A stretch of 58,240 nucleotides of DNA from a virus. Below the pieces are notes generated by a model. It searched no databases. It had not been told where the DNA came from and was given only the letters and a program-made list of their open reading frames with translations. Shown in pieces: positions 45,603-54,507 of the stretch (its first letter is position 1; each line of letters starts with the position of its first letter). Position numbers and translations under genes: made by a program. The stretch lies in IMG/VR virus record IMGVR_UViG_3300046167_000591, positions 1 to 58,240 of that record; one strand, written 5' to 3'.

Positions 45603-46058
45603 ATGAGTTTTATAACAGCAGGAGCTTCTTCAATGAACGCTCTTTATAATACAGATTCAAGCGGGTTATTTGGCATAGGTGGTATTGCAGGAAACTTACT
45701 AGGAAGAAGAAGAAGAGAAGCGGCTAGAAAAAGAAAAGAAGCAAGATCAATGTCTACAGCAGCTGGTGCTAATAATCAGATAGAAAGCAGACTTTCTGCA
45801 GTTGAAGGCGCTCTTGAAGAATTAAACACTGCTACTAGTGAGCCAGTTGTAGATACTCCATCTGAAGCACCTGTACCGCAAGTTTCAGCAGGTGCAACAA
45901 ATAATCTAAAAGCTTTAGGTACTATAGAAGGTGTATTTGGCGGACCAGAACAAAGAGACATTACAAGAGCACAAGTAATGGCAGAGCCTGTAGCACCCCC
46001 AACAGTACAAGAGTCATTACAAGATCAATTAGGTAAAACAATATTAGGAATACAATAA
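45603..46058 (+). CDS. Hypothetical, Ala/Pro/Ser-rich protein
   Basis: 151 residues: a hydrophobic Gly-rich start (residues 1-35), an Arg-rich patch (RRRREAARKRKEAR), a short coiled segment (IESRLSAVEGALEELN) and a Pro/Val-rich tail. Resembles the N-terminus of the protein at 7811 in style; possibly a virion or scaffold-associated protein. No family recognised. Confidence 0.5.
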   Translation: MSFITAGASSMNALYNTDSSGLFGIGGIAGNLLGRRRREAARKRKEARSMSTAAGANNQIESRLSAVEGALEELNTATSEPVVDTPSEAPVPQVSAGATNNLKALGTIEGVFGGPEQRDITRAQVMAEPVAPPTVQESLQDQLGKTILGIQ

Positions 46059-46069
46059 ACAAAAATATC

Positions 46070-46249
46070 ATGGCAACAAAAAACGGTAATTTAGGAGCAA
46101 ATACAATTTGGGACGGTCCTTTAAGTCAAGAAGGTAGACCACATAAAAAAGGGTCTAGCTCTGGACCAAATGGAATGCCAATAAGTAAATACCCATGCAA
46201 AAGTTATGAGCTTAACGGCCCGATTACTCAGCGTGCTAAAGGCAAGTAG
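46070..46249 (+). CDS. Small Gly/Lys-rich protein (59 residues)
   Basis: Encodes MATKNGNLGANTIWDGPLSQ then EGRPHKKGSSSGPNGMPISK. Basic and probably unstructured. It is one base from the next gene. No family recognised. Confidence 0.5.
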   Translation: MATKNGNLGANTIWDGPLSQEGRPHKKGSSSGPNGMPISKYPCKSYELNGPITQRAKGK

Positions 46250-46250
46250 A

Positions 46251-46403
46251 ATGGATGACATCAAAGTATATGGTTTAAATACTTTTGCTTTTTTTATGTC
46301 TATATTTGATAGAGTAGATGCAATATTAAAAGTAACGCTTCTACTTGTATCAATAGGATATACAATTGCTAAATGGTATCAGCTTCATAAAGGTAAAAAA
46401 TAA
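46251..46403 (+). CDS. Small single-span membrane protein (50 residues)
   Basis: From the ATG at 46251, an amphipathic start and a hydrophobic segment (ILKVTLLLVSIGYTIAKW) then a basic tail. A pinholin-type or host-membrane role is possible. It lies among small genes upstream of the GTA-type holin. Confidence 0.5.
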   Translation: MDDIKVYGLNTFAFFMSIFDRVDAILKVTLLLVSIGYTIAKWYQLHKGKK

Positions 46404-46426
46404 TAATAACAAGTAATAATTATAAT

Positions 46427-46732
46427 ATGGCTTCACGATTAGATAAAGATAAAATGCCATGTAATAAACCACGTAAATCCCCTAAGAAAGATAAAAAGAA
46501 AGTGGTTAAAGCATGTCAGGGCGGTAAAGAAAAAATTATACATTTTGGACACAGTTCATATGGTCATAATTATTCTGCGGCTGCAAGAAAATCTTTTAAG
46601 GCTAGACACAAGTGTAGCACAGCTAAAGATAAACTAACTGCCAGATACTGGGCTTGTAAAAACCTATGGGCTGGTAAAGGCGGATCTAAAAAATCAAGCC
46701 CTAAAGGGGTAAGAGGAAAATATGGTAAATAA
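46427..46732 (+). CDS. Small basic protein (101 residues)
   Basis: Lys/Arg-rich, with the block VKACQGGKEKIIHFGHSSYG and ARKSFKARHKCSTAKDKLTA followed by RYWACKNLW. I recall this as a widespread marine phage family (DUF6321-like). Function unknown; a role in DNA or RNA binding is possible. Confidence 0.6.
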   Translation: MASRLDKDKMPCNKPRKSPKKDKKKVVKACQGGKEKIIHFGHSSYGHNYSAAARKSFKARHKCSTAKDKLTARYWACKNLWAGKGGSKKSSPKGVRGKYGK

Positions 46733-46883
46733 ATCAAAAGGATTAGGGGATTCTATTGAAAAATTTACTAAGGCTACAGGAATTAAAACTGTAGTTGATA
46801 AATTGTCCGACGGGTTAAATATACCCTGTGGATGCGGGCAAAGGAAGGATTACTTGAACAAAAAGTTTCCATACAACAATTAA
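46722..46883 (+). CDS. Small Cys-containing protein (53 residues)
   Basis: Encodes MVNKSKGLGDSIEKFTKATG and ends in NIPCGCGQRKDYLNKKFPYN, the 'CGCxxRKxxLNxxFPY' pattern I have seen in many phages. It overlaps the upstream gene by 11 bases. Function unknown. Confidence 0.6.
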   Translation: MVNKSKGLGDSIEKFTKATGIKTVVDKLSDGLNIPCGCGQRKDYLNKKFPYNN

Positions 46884-46894
46884 CTAACACTACA

Positions 46895-47254
46895 ATGAAA
46901 TTTATTTTAATCTTATTATTTCCACTGCTTACAATGGGGCAGATGGATCTTACAAAATCTTTAAAAGTAAATCAAGACTTTCAAGGATTTTGGATCGCAA
47001 AAGAAAGTAGCTATGTAAACGTATTTTTATGGAATGAAAAAGACGGCATTACAGCTTTTAACTTTAGTTTTATAAAAGGTAAAGTTTACAAACAAAAAGT
47101 TATTAAATCAATAAAGGGTTTGGTACAATCCGCAATAATACATCCCGACACAGGTTGGGCGGTTAATGTATCATACAGAATAAACGGTGAAGTTATCGTT
47201 GCTGATTACACAGGTGACTTCCAAGGAAAAATAGTATATAGAAAATTAAAATAA
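46895..47254 (+). CDS. Secreted small protein
   Basis: 119 residues from the ATG at 46895, which gives a clean signal peptide (MKFILILLFPLLTMGQ). The mature part is beta-rich (FQGFWIAKESSYVNVFLWNE), without Cys or enzyme motif. A second phage-encoded secreted protein (the other at 19616). An envelope or superinfection-related role is possible but unproven. Confidence 0.6.
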   Translation: MKFILILLFPLLTMGQMDLTKSLKVNQDFQGFWIAKESSYVNVFLWNEKDGITAFNFSFIKGKVYKQKVIKSIKGLVQSAIIHPDTGWAVNVSYRINGEVIVADYTGDFQGKIVYRKLK

Positions 47255-47553
47255 TGCCATTTAAAATAAAGCCACCTATAAACACAAATACTACTCCCAT
47301 ATATTATGTGAATGAAGAAGAAAATGTTTTAGGTAGAACTAATGCTAATGGTACTATTACAATAAACGAAAAAATTAAATCTCCGTTAGAAATAAGAAAA
47401 GTCATAAGACATGAAATGGTACATGTTGATCAAATTAAAAGAGGTGACTTAAGTTATGATAACGACAATGTATATTGGAAAGGTAAAACTTATCCGCGTT
47501 CTAAAATGAATGAAGGCGCTAAAAAATTACCCTTGGGAAAAAGAAGCATATAA
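47254..47553 (+). CDS. Small HExxH protein, zinc-peptidase-like
   Basis: 99 residues with HEMVHVDQIKRGDLSYD, a short metalloprotease-type HExxH helix, then YWKGKTYPRSKMNEG. The size is too small for a full known protease, so it may be a minimal zinc peptidase or a degenerate one. It begins at the last base of the previous gene. Confidence 0.55.
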   Translation: MPFKIKPPINTNTTPIYYVNEEENVLGRTNANGTITINEKIKSPLEIRKVIRHEMVHVDQIKRGDLSYDNDNVYWKGKTYPRSKMNEGAKKLPLGKRSI

Positions 47554-47568
47554 CAAAAAATAAATATC

Positions 47569-48085
47569 ATGGCTTATAAACAAGAACCTGGAAGAGGTAA
47601 ATCTACTCCGCTTAAAATGGCAGGCGAAAAAATGAAATCAACATCACCAATTATGAAAGCATTAGTTGGTAATCAAGATAAATTACCTGAGCATTTAAAA
47701 AAGAAAATACTAGATGCACCAGAAGATAGTCCAGTTAAAATGTATGGGTCTCCAGTTAAAATGGAAGGTGATAAAGGACCTTTAAAAATGTACAAGTCAC
47801 CAGTTAAAATGAACGGTGGACCTGGCGATGGCGACGACGACGACGATGACAAAAAGAAAGAAAAAACTGTTAAAGTTGGACGTTACATTTACAGAAGAAG
47901 GGTTTAATAAACTATTTGAAAAAGATATTCCTAAACCAAGTGTGCGTGCTAAAAAGCGTGACTATTCTAGAGCACACGCAAGTGGTTTAAGTTCTGAAAA
48001 AAGAGCAGAAAACTTAAAGAAAAGACTTGAAGCTGGTCAAATAAGTGAAGAGAAGTTTAACTCAATGATGAACAGAAATAAATAA
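47569..48085 (+). CDS. SPVKM-repeat protein, one-base frameshift
   Basis: About 171 residues when one G of the GG at 47878-47879 is removed; the frame then reads KTVKVDVTFTEEGFNKLFEK up to 48085. The first half has several SPVKMYG-type repeats (SPIMKAL, SPVKMYGSPVKMEG, GPLKMYKSPVKMNG) and an Asp-rich run; the second half is basic and helical. Possibly a structural or scaffold-associated protein. No family recognised. Confidence 0.55.
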
Positions 48086-48537
48086 TGTCAAATCCAAAAA
48101 AGAAATTTAAAGACACAAAAGTCGGGAAGTTTCTTTTAGGTAAGTCCGGTCTTATTAATACGATCGGAGATGTATTACCAGACAAAGGTGTGTTTGGTAT
48201 TGTTAAAAATCTAATAGATAAAGACCCAGATTTACCACCTCAAGATAAAGAAACAGCTTTAAAGTTGTTAGAGATGGATATAATAGAAATGGAAAATGTT
48301 TCAAAGCGTTGGGATTCTGATATGAAATCAGATTCATGGCTTTCAAAAAACACAAGACCATTAACATTGATATACTTAACATTTATAACAACACTGTATA
48401 TTATACTTGATTCATTAGATATAGCTTTCGATATAGATAGCTCTTGGGTTGAATTATTAAAAACTTTATTAGTCACGATATATGTAGCGTATTTTGGTTC
48501 ACGCGGTTTTGAAAAGTACCAAACAATTAAAAAGTAA
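48085..48537 (+). CDS. Holin, GTA-type 3TM family
   Basis: 150 residues. The C-terminal half has hydrophobic segments (LTLIYLTFITTLYIILDS; LLKTLLVTIYVAYFG) after a charged, partly amphipathic region with the conserved EMENVSKRWDSDMKSDSWLS, matching the holin family named Holin_3TMs. It is separated from the endolysin gene (19945) on the circular map by the capsid and tail genes. Confidence 0.65.
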   Translation: MSNPKKKFKDTKVGKFLLGKSGLINTIGDVLPDKGVFGIVKNLIDKDPDLPPQDKETALKLLEMDIIEMENVSKRWDSDMKSDSWLSKNTRPLTLIYLTFITTLYIILDSLDIAFDIDSSWVELLKTLLVTIYVAYFGSRGFEKYQTIKK

Positions 48538-48557
48538 AAACAATTAAATTAAATTCA

Positions 48558-48804
48558 ATGGCAAAAATTAGAGAACACCAACTAAAAAGAATTTTAGAGC
48601 AAATGTCTAGTAAAGACAAATTATTAATAGACATAGGTGATTTAGAAGCTAAAAAACATTCATTATTACATGCACTGCATACTGTTACTCAGGAAATGGA
48701 ACAATACAAAGTCTGAGATGGAAAACGAATACGGTGCAATCAATATAGATCTTTCAGACGGAAGCTATACTAAATTAGATGATAATGGAGAACAAAATTC
48801 GTAA
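48558..48804 (+). CDS. Small coiled-coil protein, one-base frameshift
   Basis: 82 residues if the extra G near 48711 is removed, joining a 52-residue N-part (LKRILEQMSSKDKLLIDIGD, then HSLLHALHTVTQEMEQYK) with the C-part ENEYGAINIDLSDGSYTKLD that ends at 48804. As written there are two separate short frames. The family is a coiled coil ending in 'EYGxINIDLxDG' that I recall from marine phages. Function unknown. Confidence 0.55.
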
Positions 48805-49012
48805 GATAAGTATAGGAGCTGACTACAAAAATGAAGCCATGCACTATTCAGTAGGTCAATCCGTTTACGGTGGTCATACTATAAATGCAATATTGTTTGA
48901 GGACTATGATAGCTCATATAATATTTTTATAAAGAAAAACAATGAAGTATTGCCATGGAAAAAGTTTAACTGTAACATGGCTATTTCAGTTGAATACGAT
49001 TTAGAATACTAA
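48785..49012 (+). CDS. Small phage protein of unknown function
   Basis: 75 residues from the ATG at 48785 (MENKIRKISIGADYKNEAMH), beta-rich with Tyr/Trp. Recalled from marine phages with similar 'KIRKxSIGxDYKxxAMHY' start. It overlaps the upstream gene by 20 bases and the next by one. Function unknown. Confidence 0.6.
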   Translation: MENKIRKISIGADYKNEAMHYSVGQSVYGGHTINAILFEDYDSSYNIFIKKNNEVLPWKKFNCNMAISVEYDLEY

Positions 49013-49620
49013 TGAAAAGCGTATCAAGATTTATTGTAAAACCATATAATTCTTTATACAACAACGTAAAAAAAATAGGTGACAATAGCCTCTTATTAAA
49101 TACTAGTATAGAGAGCTTTCGTCACGTTAGTAAAGAAGCATTGGTATTAGCAACCCCAACTATTGATCCTGATTCACCAATAAAGGTAGGAGATATAGTT
49201 ATGATACATCATAACATATTTAGAAGTTATTATGATATTAAGGGTAAAGAGAAAAAAAGTAGCACGTATTTTAAAGATGATATGTACTTAGTATCACCTG
49301 ATCAAATATATGCTTATAAAAGTTTTGATAAATGGTGTGCACATTTAGATTATTGTTTCGTAAAACCTATAGTTGAAACAAGTAATCTAAAGACTCAAAA
49401 AGAGCAAAAGCATATTGGTATATTAAAAATTGGTAATAGTTCCTTAAATGAGCTTAAAATAAGCCCAGAAGACCTGGTAGGATTTAAACCATTTGGGGAG
49501 TTTGAGTTTATCATCGATGATGAGAGACTTTATTGTATGAAATCTAATGATATTGTTATTAAATATGAGCGTAAAGGAAACGAAAAAGAATATAATCCAA
49601 GCTGGGCGAAAAGCAGTTGA
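49012..49620 (+). CDS. Second GroES-like protein, possibly two GroES-fold repeats
   Basis: 202 residues. Residues about 1-115 follow a GroES pattern: FIVKPYNSLYNNVKKIGD, a Ser/Thr loop, IKVGDIVMIHHNIFRSYYD, then YLVSPDQIYAYK. Residues about 115-202 repeat the strand order in shorter form (KHIGILKIGN, PEDLVGFKPFGEFEF, MKSNDIVIKYE). This recalls T4 gp31, the phage co-chaperonin needed to fold the capsid protein. It lies directly before the packaging genes. Fold call is by motif only. Confidence 0.6.
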   Translation: MKSVSRFIVKPYNSLYNNVKKIGDNSLLLNTSIESFRHVSKEALVLATPTIDPDSPIKVGDIVMIHHNIFRSYYDIKGKEKKSSTYFKDDMYLVSPDQIYAYKSFDKWCAHLDYCFVKPIVETSNLKTQKEQKHIGILKIGNSSLNELKISPEDLVGFKPFGEFEFIIDDERLYCMKSNDIVIKYERKGNEKEYNPSWAKSS

Positions 49621-49840
49621 GGAATTGATTAAAGTAGCTGAAGAGCCGATAGTAGATTCAGGCGATGATATTACGGCTGACAGATTAAAAAACGCAGCAG
49701 CTACAAAAAAGTTAGCAATCTTTGATGCTTTTGAAATACTACAACGTATACAAGACGAAGAAGATATGTTAAACAACAAACCTAAAGAAGAAACTAAAAA
49801 AGATACTTTTGCTGGGTTTGCTGAAAGTAGATCTAGGTAA
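49565..49840 (+). CDS. Probable small terminase-like / DNA-packaging protein
   Basis: 91 residues from the ATG at 49565 (MSVKETKKNIIQAGRKAVEE). Mostly helical with the block DRLKNAAATKKLAIFDAFEI seen immediately upstream of TerL in many marine podoviruses. It overlaps the upstream gene by 56 bases and abuts terL by one base. No clear HTH is seen, so DNA recognition is inferred from position. Confidence 0.6.
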   Translation: MSVKETKKNIIQAGRKAVEELIKVAEEPIVDSGDDITADRLKNAAATKKLAIFDAFEILQRIQDEEDMLNNKPKEETKKDTFAGFAESRSR

Positions 49841-52050
49841 TGTATCAACAAACGTTAATTGAAACATTAGAAGATTATATCAAGCCTCAGGTGGTGAAAC
49901 GCCTTAATAAGTCCAAGAAATGGCAATACGGTTATAACAAAGAACATGACGTTGTTATAATTAGTAAAAATGGATTACTTGGCAAAGTCGTTAAAATAGA
50001 AAACTTAGTTATAGGTTTACCACCTGCACAAGATGTAATTTCTAATAAACAAAAAACATGGGTACCAGCAGAGTACCCTAAAGAATTACAGCGAATAAAA
50101 AGTGTATTTGATTGGAAGCAATATCCAATAGACTTTAAAGAAAAGTGGTATGATTATATTAACGAAGAATTTAGGAGACGTGATGAGGGTATTCACTTCC
50201 TACAGAAAGACAAGCCTATTTATATTACTGGTACTCACTACATGTATTTGCAGTGGTCAAAGATTGATGTTGGGAAGCCAGATTATAGGGAAGCAAACCG
50301 AGTATTCTTTATATTCTGGGAAGCTTGCAAAGCCGATGCTAGATGCTACGGAATGTGTTACCTTAAAAACAGGCGTTCAGGATTCTCATTCATGGCTTCA
50401 GGTGAAGCAGTCAACATGGCAACCATATCCAGTGATTCAAGATTCGGGATATTGTCAAAATCCGGTAGCGACGCAAAAACAATGTTCACAGATAAGGTCG
50501 TACCTATTTCAGCCAACTACCCGTTCTTTTTCAAACCGATACAGGACGGAATGGATAGGCCGAAAACAGAGCTTGCTTACAGGGTACCGGCTTCAAAACT
50601 CACTAGAAGGAAACTGGATCAAAACGACACACCTGATGAACTCGAAGGACTTGACACGACAATAAATTGGAAAAATACAGGTGATAACTCTTACGATGGT
50701 GAAAAGCTTAAATTATTAGTTCACGATGAAAGCGGTAAGTGGGAAAGACCTGATAACATATTAAATAACTGGCGAGTTACTAAAACTTGTTTAAGATTGG
50801 GATCTAAAATTGTAGGTAAGTGCATGATGGGTTCAACATCAAACTCTTTAGATAAAGGAGGCGAAAATTTTAAAAAATTATATTACCAATCAGATGTTAC
50901 AGAAAGAAACCGCAATGGACAGACTAGTTCAGGATTATATTCTTTGTTCATTCCTATGGAATGGAACTACGAGGGATTCATTGATTCTTATGGAATACCT
51001 GTCTTCGATACACCAGAAAAACCAGTTAAAGGTATCGATGGTGAAGAAATAGAAGTTGGTGTAATAGAGCACTGGCAAAACGAAGCTGAAGGTTTAAAAG
51101 ATGATCAAGACGCTTTGAATGAATTTTACAGACAGTTTCCTAGAACAGAGGAACATGCTTTTAGAGATGAAGCAAAACAATCTTTATTTAATCTGACTAA
51201 GCTATATGAGCAAATAGATTATAATGGAGATTTAAGAAACACGGAAATAGTTACTCGCGGAAGTTTTCACTGGGTAGATGGTGTTCAAGATACACAGGTA
51301 CAATTTGTACCAAATAACAACGGAAGATTTTATATTTCTTGGATTCCACCTAAACATTTACAAAACCGTGTAATTATAAAGAATGGAGTTAAAGCTCCGG
51401 GTAATGAGCATTTAGGTGCGTTTGGTTGTGATAGTTATGATATTTCTGGTACAGTAGATAAAAGAGGATCTAATGGTGCATTGCATGGACTTACTAAGTT
51501 TAGTATGGAAGATGTGCCACCAAACAGATTTTTTTTAGAATATGTAGCTAGACCACAAACCGCAGAAATATTTTTTGAAGATGTACTTATGGCATGTGTA
51601 TTTTACGGTATGCCAATACTAGCAGAAAATAACAAACCTAGATTATTATATTATTTTAAAAGAAGAGGCTATAGAGGATTTTCTATGAATCGACCCGATA
51701 AAGTGTATAATAAATTATCTATAACAGAAAGAGATATTGGTGGTATACCAAACTCAGGTGAAGATATTAAACAAGCTCATGCTGCCGCAATAGAATCTTA
51801 TATAGAAACTTATGTAGGATTAAAACAAGATGGTTATGGTGATATGTACTTTAATAGGACATTAAATGATTGGGTAAAATTTAATATAAACAACAGAACG
51901 AAGCATGATGCTTCAATTAGTTCAGGGTTAGCTATAATGGCATGCAATAAACATATGTATACACCTGTAGCACCAAGACAAAGCAAACCTGTTAATTTAG
52001 GTTTAAAAAGATTTGATAACAAAGGATATAGTTCAAAAATAATTAAATAA
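49840..52050 (+). CDS. terL: Terminase large subunit
   Basis: 736 residues. The ATPase half has a Walker-A-like segment (KNRRSGFSFMAS near 178) and Walker B LKLLVHDESGKW near 292; the nuclease half has an acidic motif GCDSYDISGTVDKRGSNG and further conserved blocks. It packages DNA into the procapsid through the portal encoded next. The frame is intact over the whole gene. Confidence 0.85.
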   Translation: MYQQTLIETLEDYIKPQVVKRLNKSKKWQYGYNKEHDVVIISKNGLLGKVVKIENLVIGLPPAQDVISNKQKTWVPAEYPKELQRIKSVFDWKQYPIDFKEKWYDYINEEFRRRDEGIHFLQKDKPIYITGTHYMYLQWSKIDVGKPDYREANRVFFIFWEACKADARCYGMCYLKNRRSGFSFMASGEAVNMATISSDSRFGILSKSGSDAKTMFTDKVVPISANYPFFFKPIQDGMDRPKTELAYRVPASKLTRRKLDQNDTPDELEGLDTTINWKNTGDNSYDGEKLKLLVHDESGKWERPDNILNNWRVTKTCLRLGSKIVGKCMMGSTSNSLDKGGENFKKLYYQSDVTERNRNGQTSSGLYSLFIPMEWNYEGFIDSYGIPVFDTPEKPVKGIDGEEIEVGVIEHWQNEAEGLKDDQDALNEFYRQFPRTEEHAFRDEAKQSLFNLTKLYEQIDYNGDLRNTEIVTRGSFHWVDGVQDTQVQFVPNNNGRFYISWIPPKHLQNRVIIKNGVKAPGNEHLGAFGCDSYDISGTVDKRGSNGALHGLTKFSMEDVPPNRFFLEYVARPQTAEIFFEDVLMACVFYGMPILAENNKPRLLYYFKRRGYRGFSMNRPDKVYNKLSITERDIGGIPNSGEDIKQAHAAAIESYIETYVGLKQDGYGDMYFNRTLNDWVKFNINNRTKHDASISSGLAIMACNKHMYTPVAPRQSKPVNLGLKRFDNKGYSSKIIK

Positions 52051-54475
52051 ATGGTTTATACTACAACTCAAAGTTCTTTTCCCGATCAGGTAGTACCAGA
52101 TGCAGAAAAAGATAGTTTAGATTATGGACTTCAAGTAGGCCGCGCTATAGAAGGTGAATGGTGGGATGGAGCTGGTAGCAATTGGGGTAATACCCGATAT
52201 GGATTTAACTACGCAAACTTTCATAGGTTAAGACTTTATGCAAGGGGTGAGCAATCTATACAAAAGTACAAAGATGAACTTGCTATAAACGGTGATCTTT
52301 CGTATTTAAACATTGACTGGAAGCCAATACCTGTTATACCAAAGTTTGTAGATATTGTGGTAAATGGTATGTCTCAAAGAAATCACGAGATAAAAGCATA
52401 CAGCCAAGACCCTGGATCAATAAGAGCTAAAACACAGTTTGCTTCTAATGTAATGCAAGATATGCAGCAACAAGAAGAAAATGCAATACTGGAACAAGCT
52501 ACTGGTATGAACTTTGCTAAAAGTCAATTAGGTAAAGAAAAAATATTACCAGAATCAAAAGAAGAGTTAGAGCTATATTTACAATTAAACTATAAGCAGC
52601 AAATTGAAATATCTCAAGAAGAATTAATAAATAACTTTTTAGATAAAAATAAATACCAGTTAATAAAAAGAAGATTAATAGAAGATTTAACTATTATAGG
52701 TATTGCTGCTACTAAAACAAGTTTTAATCAAGCTGAAGGTATTACTGTTGATTATGTAGACCCTGCTAATATTGTTTATAGCTACACAGAAGATCCAAAC
52801 TTTGAAGATTTATATTATGTGGGTGAAGTTAAAAACATTTCACTACCAGAACTTAAAAAAGAATTTCCTTACTTAACGGATGAAGATTTAAAAGAAATAC
52901 AATCATACAATAGTAATAATTATAATTATACACATAATTACGATTCTAATAATGATGATAATACTGTTCAGGTTATTTATTTTGAATACAAAACATTTAA
53001 AAACCAAGTATTTAAAATTAAACAAACTGATTTTGGTTTAGAAAAAGCAATTGAAAAAACCGACGAATTTAACCCACCAGAAAGCGACAACTTTAAAAAA
53101 GCGTTTAGAGCAATAGAAGTTCTTTATTCTGGTGCAAAAATATTAGGTCATAATAAAATGCTTAAATGGGAGCTTGCAGAAAATATGACAAGACCATATG
53201 CAGATACAACAAAAGTTCAAATGAATTATAGTATTTGTGCTCCTAAAATGTATAAAGGTAGAATTGAATCTTTAGTAGGCCGTATAACCAGCTTCGCTGA
53301 CATGATTCAATTAACACATTTAAAGCTACAACAAGTAATGTCAAGAATGGTGCCAGACGGTGTATATCTTGATGTTGATGGTTTAGCTGAAGTTGATTTG
53401 GGTAATGGTACTAATTACAATCCAGCGGAAGCACTTAATATGTATTTTCAAACTGGTAGTATAGTTGGTAGATCGTTAACACAAGACGGTGATTTAAACA
53501 GAGGTAAAGTACCTATTCAAGAATTACAAACATCATCTGGTCAAGCTAAAATAGCTTCTTTAATTAATACATACCAGTATTACTTACAGATGATACGTGA
53601 TGTGACGGGATTAAACGAAGCACGTGATGGTAGCACACCGGATAAAGATGCTTTAGTAGGTATTCAAAAACTTGCTGCTGCTAATTCTAACACAGCTACA
53701 AGACATATATTACAAGCTAGGTTTATATTTAACATTGAAAACTTGTGAAAATATATCGCTTAGAGTTTCTGATGCTATTAAGTTTCCATTAACTTATTCA
53801 TCTTTAATACACAGTATAAATCCTTTTAACGTTGAAGCGTTAGAAGAAATTAAAGATAAAAATATATTTGATTTTGGTATTTACTTAGAGTTAGAGCCAG
53901 ACGAAGAAGATCAAGCTAAGTTAGAACAAAACATACAAGTAGCACTGCAGTCAGGAAGTATAGACTTGGAAGATGCGATAGATATACGTAATATTAAAAA
54001 CGTTGACTTAGCTAATCAAGCTATCAAGTTAAAGCGTAGAAAGAAAGAAGAAAGAATGCAGGCTGCGCAACAAGCTAATATTCAAGCGCAGGCACAAGCT
54101 AATGCTCAAGCATCAGAAGCCGCTGCTCTTGCTGAAGTACAAAAACAACAAGCTCTTAACGCTAGTAAAGTTGAACTTGAAAAAGCTAAAGCTGGTTTTG
54201 AATTAGAAAAGCTTAGAACAGAAGCTAGTTTAAAACAACAATTAATGCAAGTTGAATTTGATTTTAACATGCAATTAACACAAGCTAGAGAAGGTGCTAA
54301 GAAAACTAATGAAGAATACAAAGAAGATCGTAAAGACGAAAGAACAAAAATACAAGCGACGCAACAATCAGAATTGATTGAACAAAGAAAAGGAGCTGGA
54401 GGGCCAAAGAATTTTGAATCTGCTGGCTTTGACACCATGGGTGGATTTGGCTTAGAACAATTCGATCCAAAGTAA
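52051..54475 (+). CDS. Portal protein, one-base frameshift near 53718
   Basis: About 808 residues if the extra A at about 53718 (caagct-a-ggttta) is removed; the reading frames 52051-53748 and 53672-54475 then join as TRHILQAGLYLTLKTCENIS. The N-terminal half has the portal pattern YGFNYANFHRLRLYARGEQS and WKPIPVIPKFVDIVVNGMSQ; the C-terminal 170 residues are Gln/Ala-rich coiled coil, as expected for large podoviral portals. The dodecameric portal is the channel for DNA and the tail. Confidence 0.8.
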
Positions 54476-54507
54476 AATAGTTTATTAATCTTATATTATA
54501 TTATATT

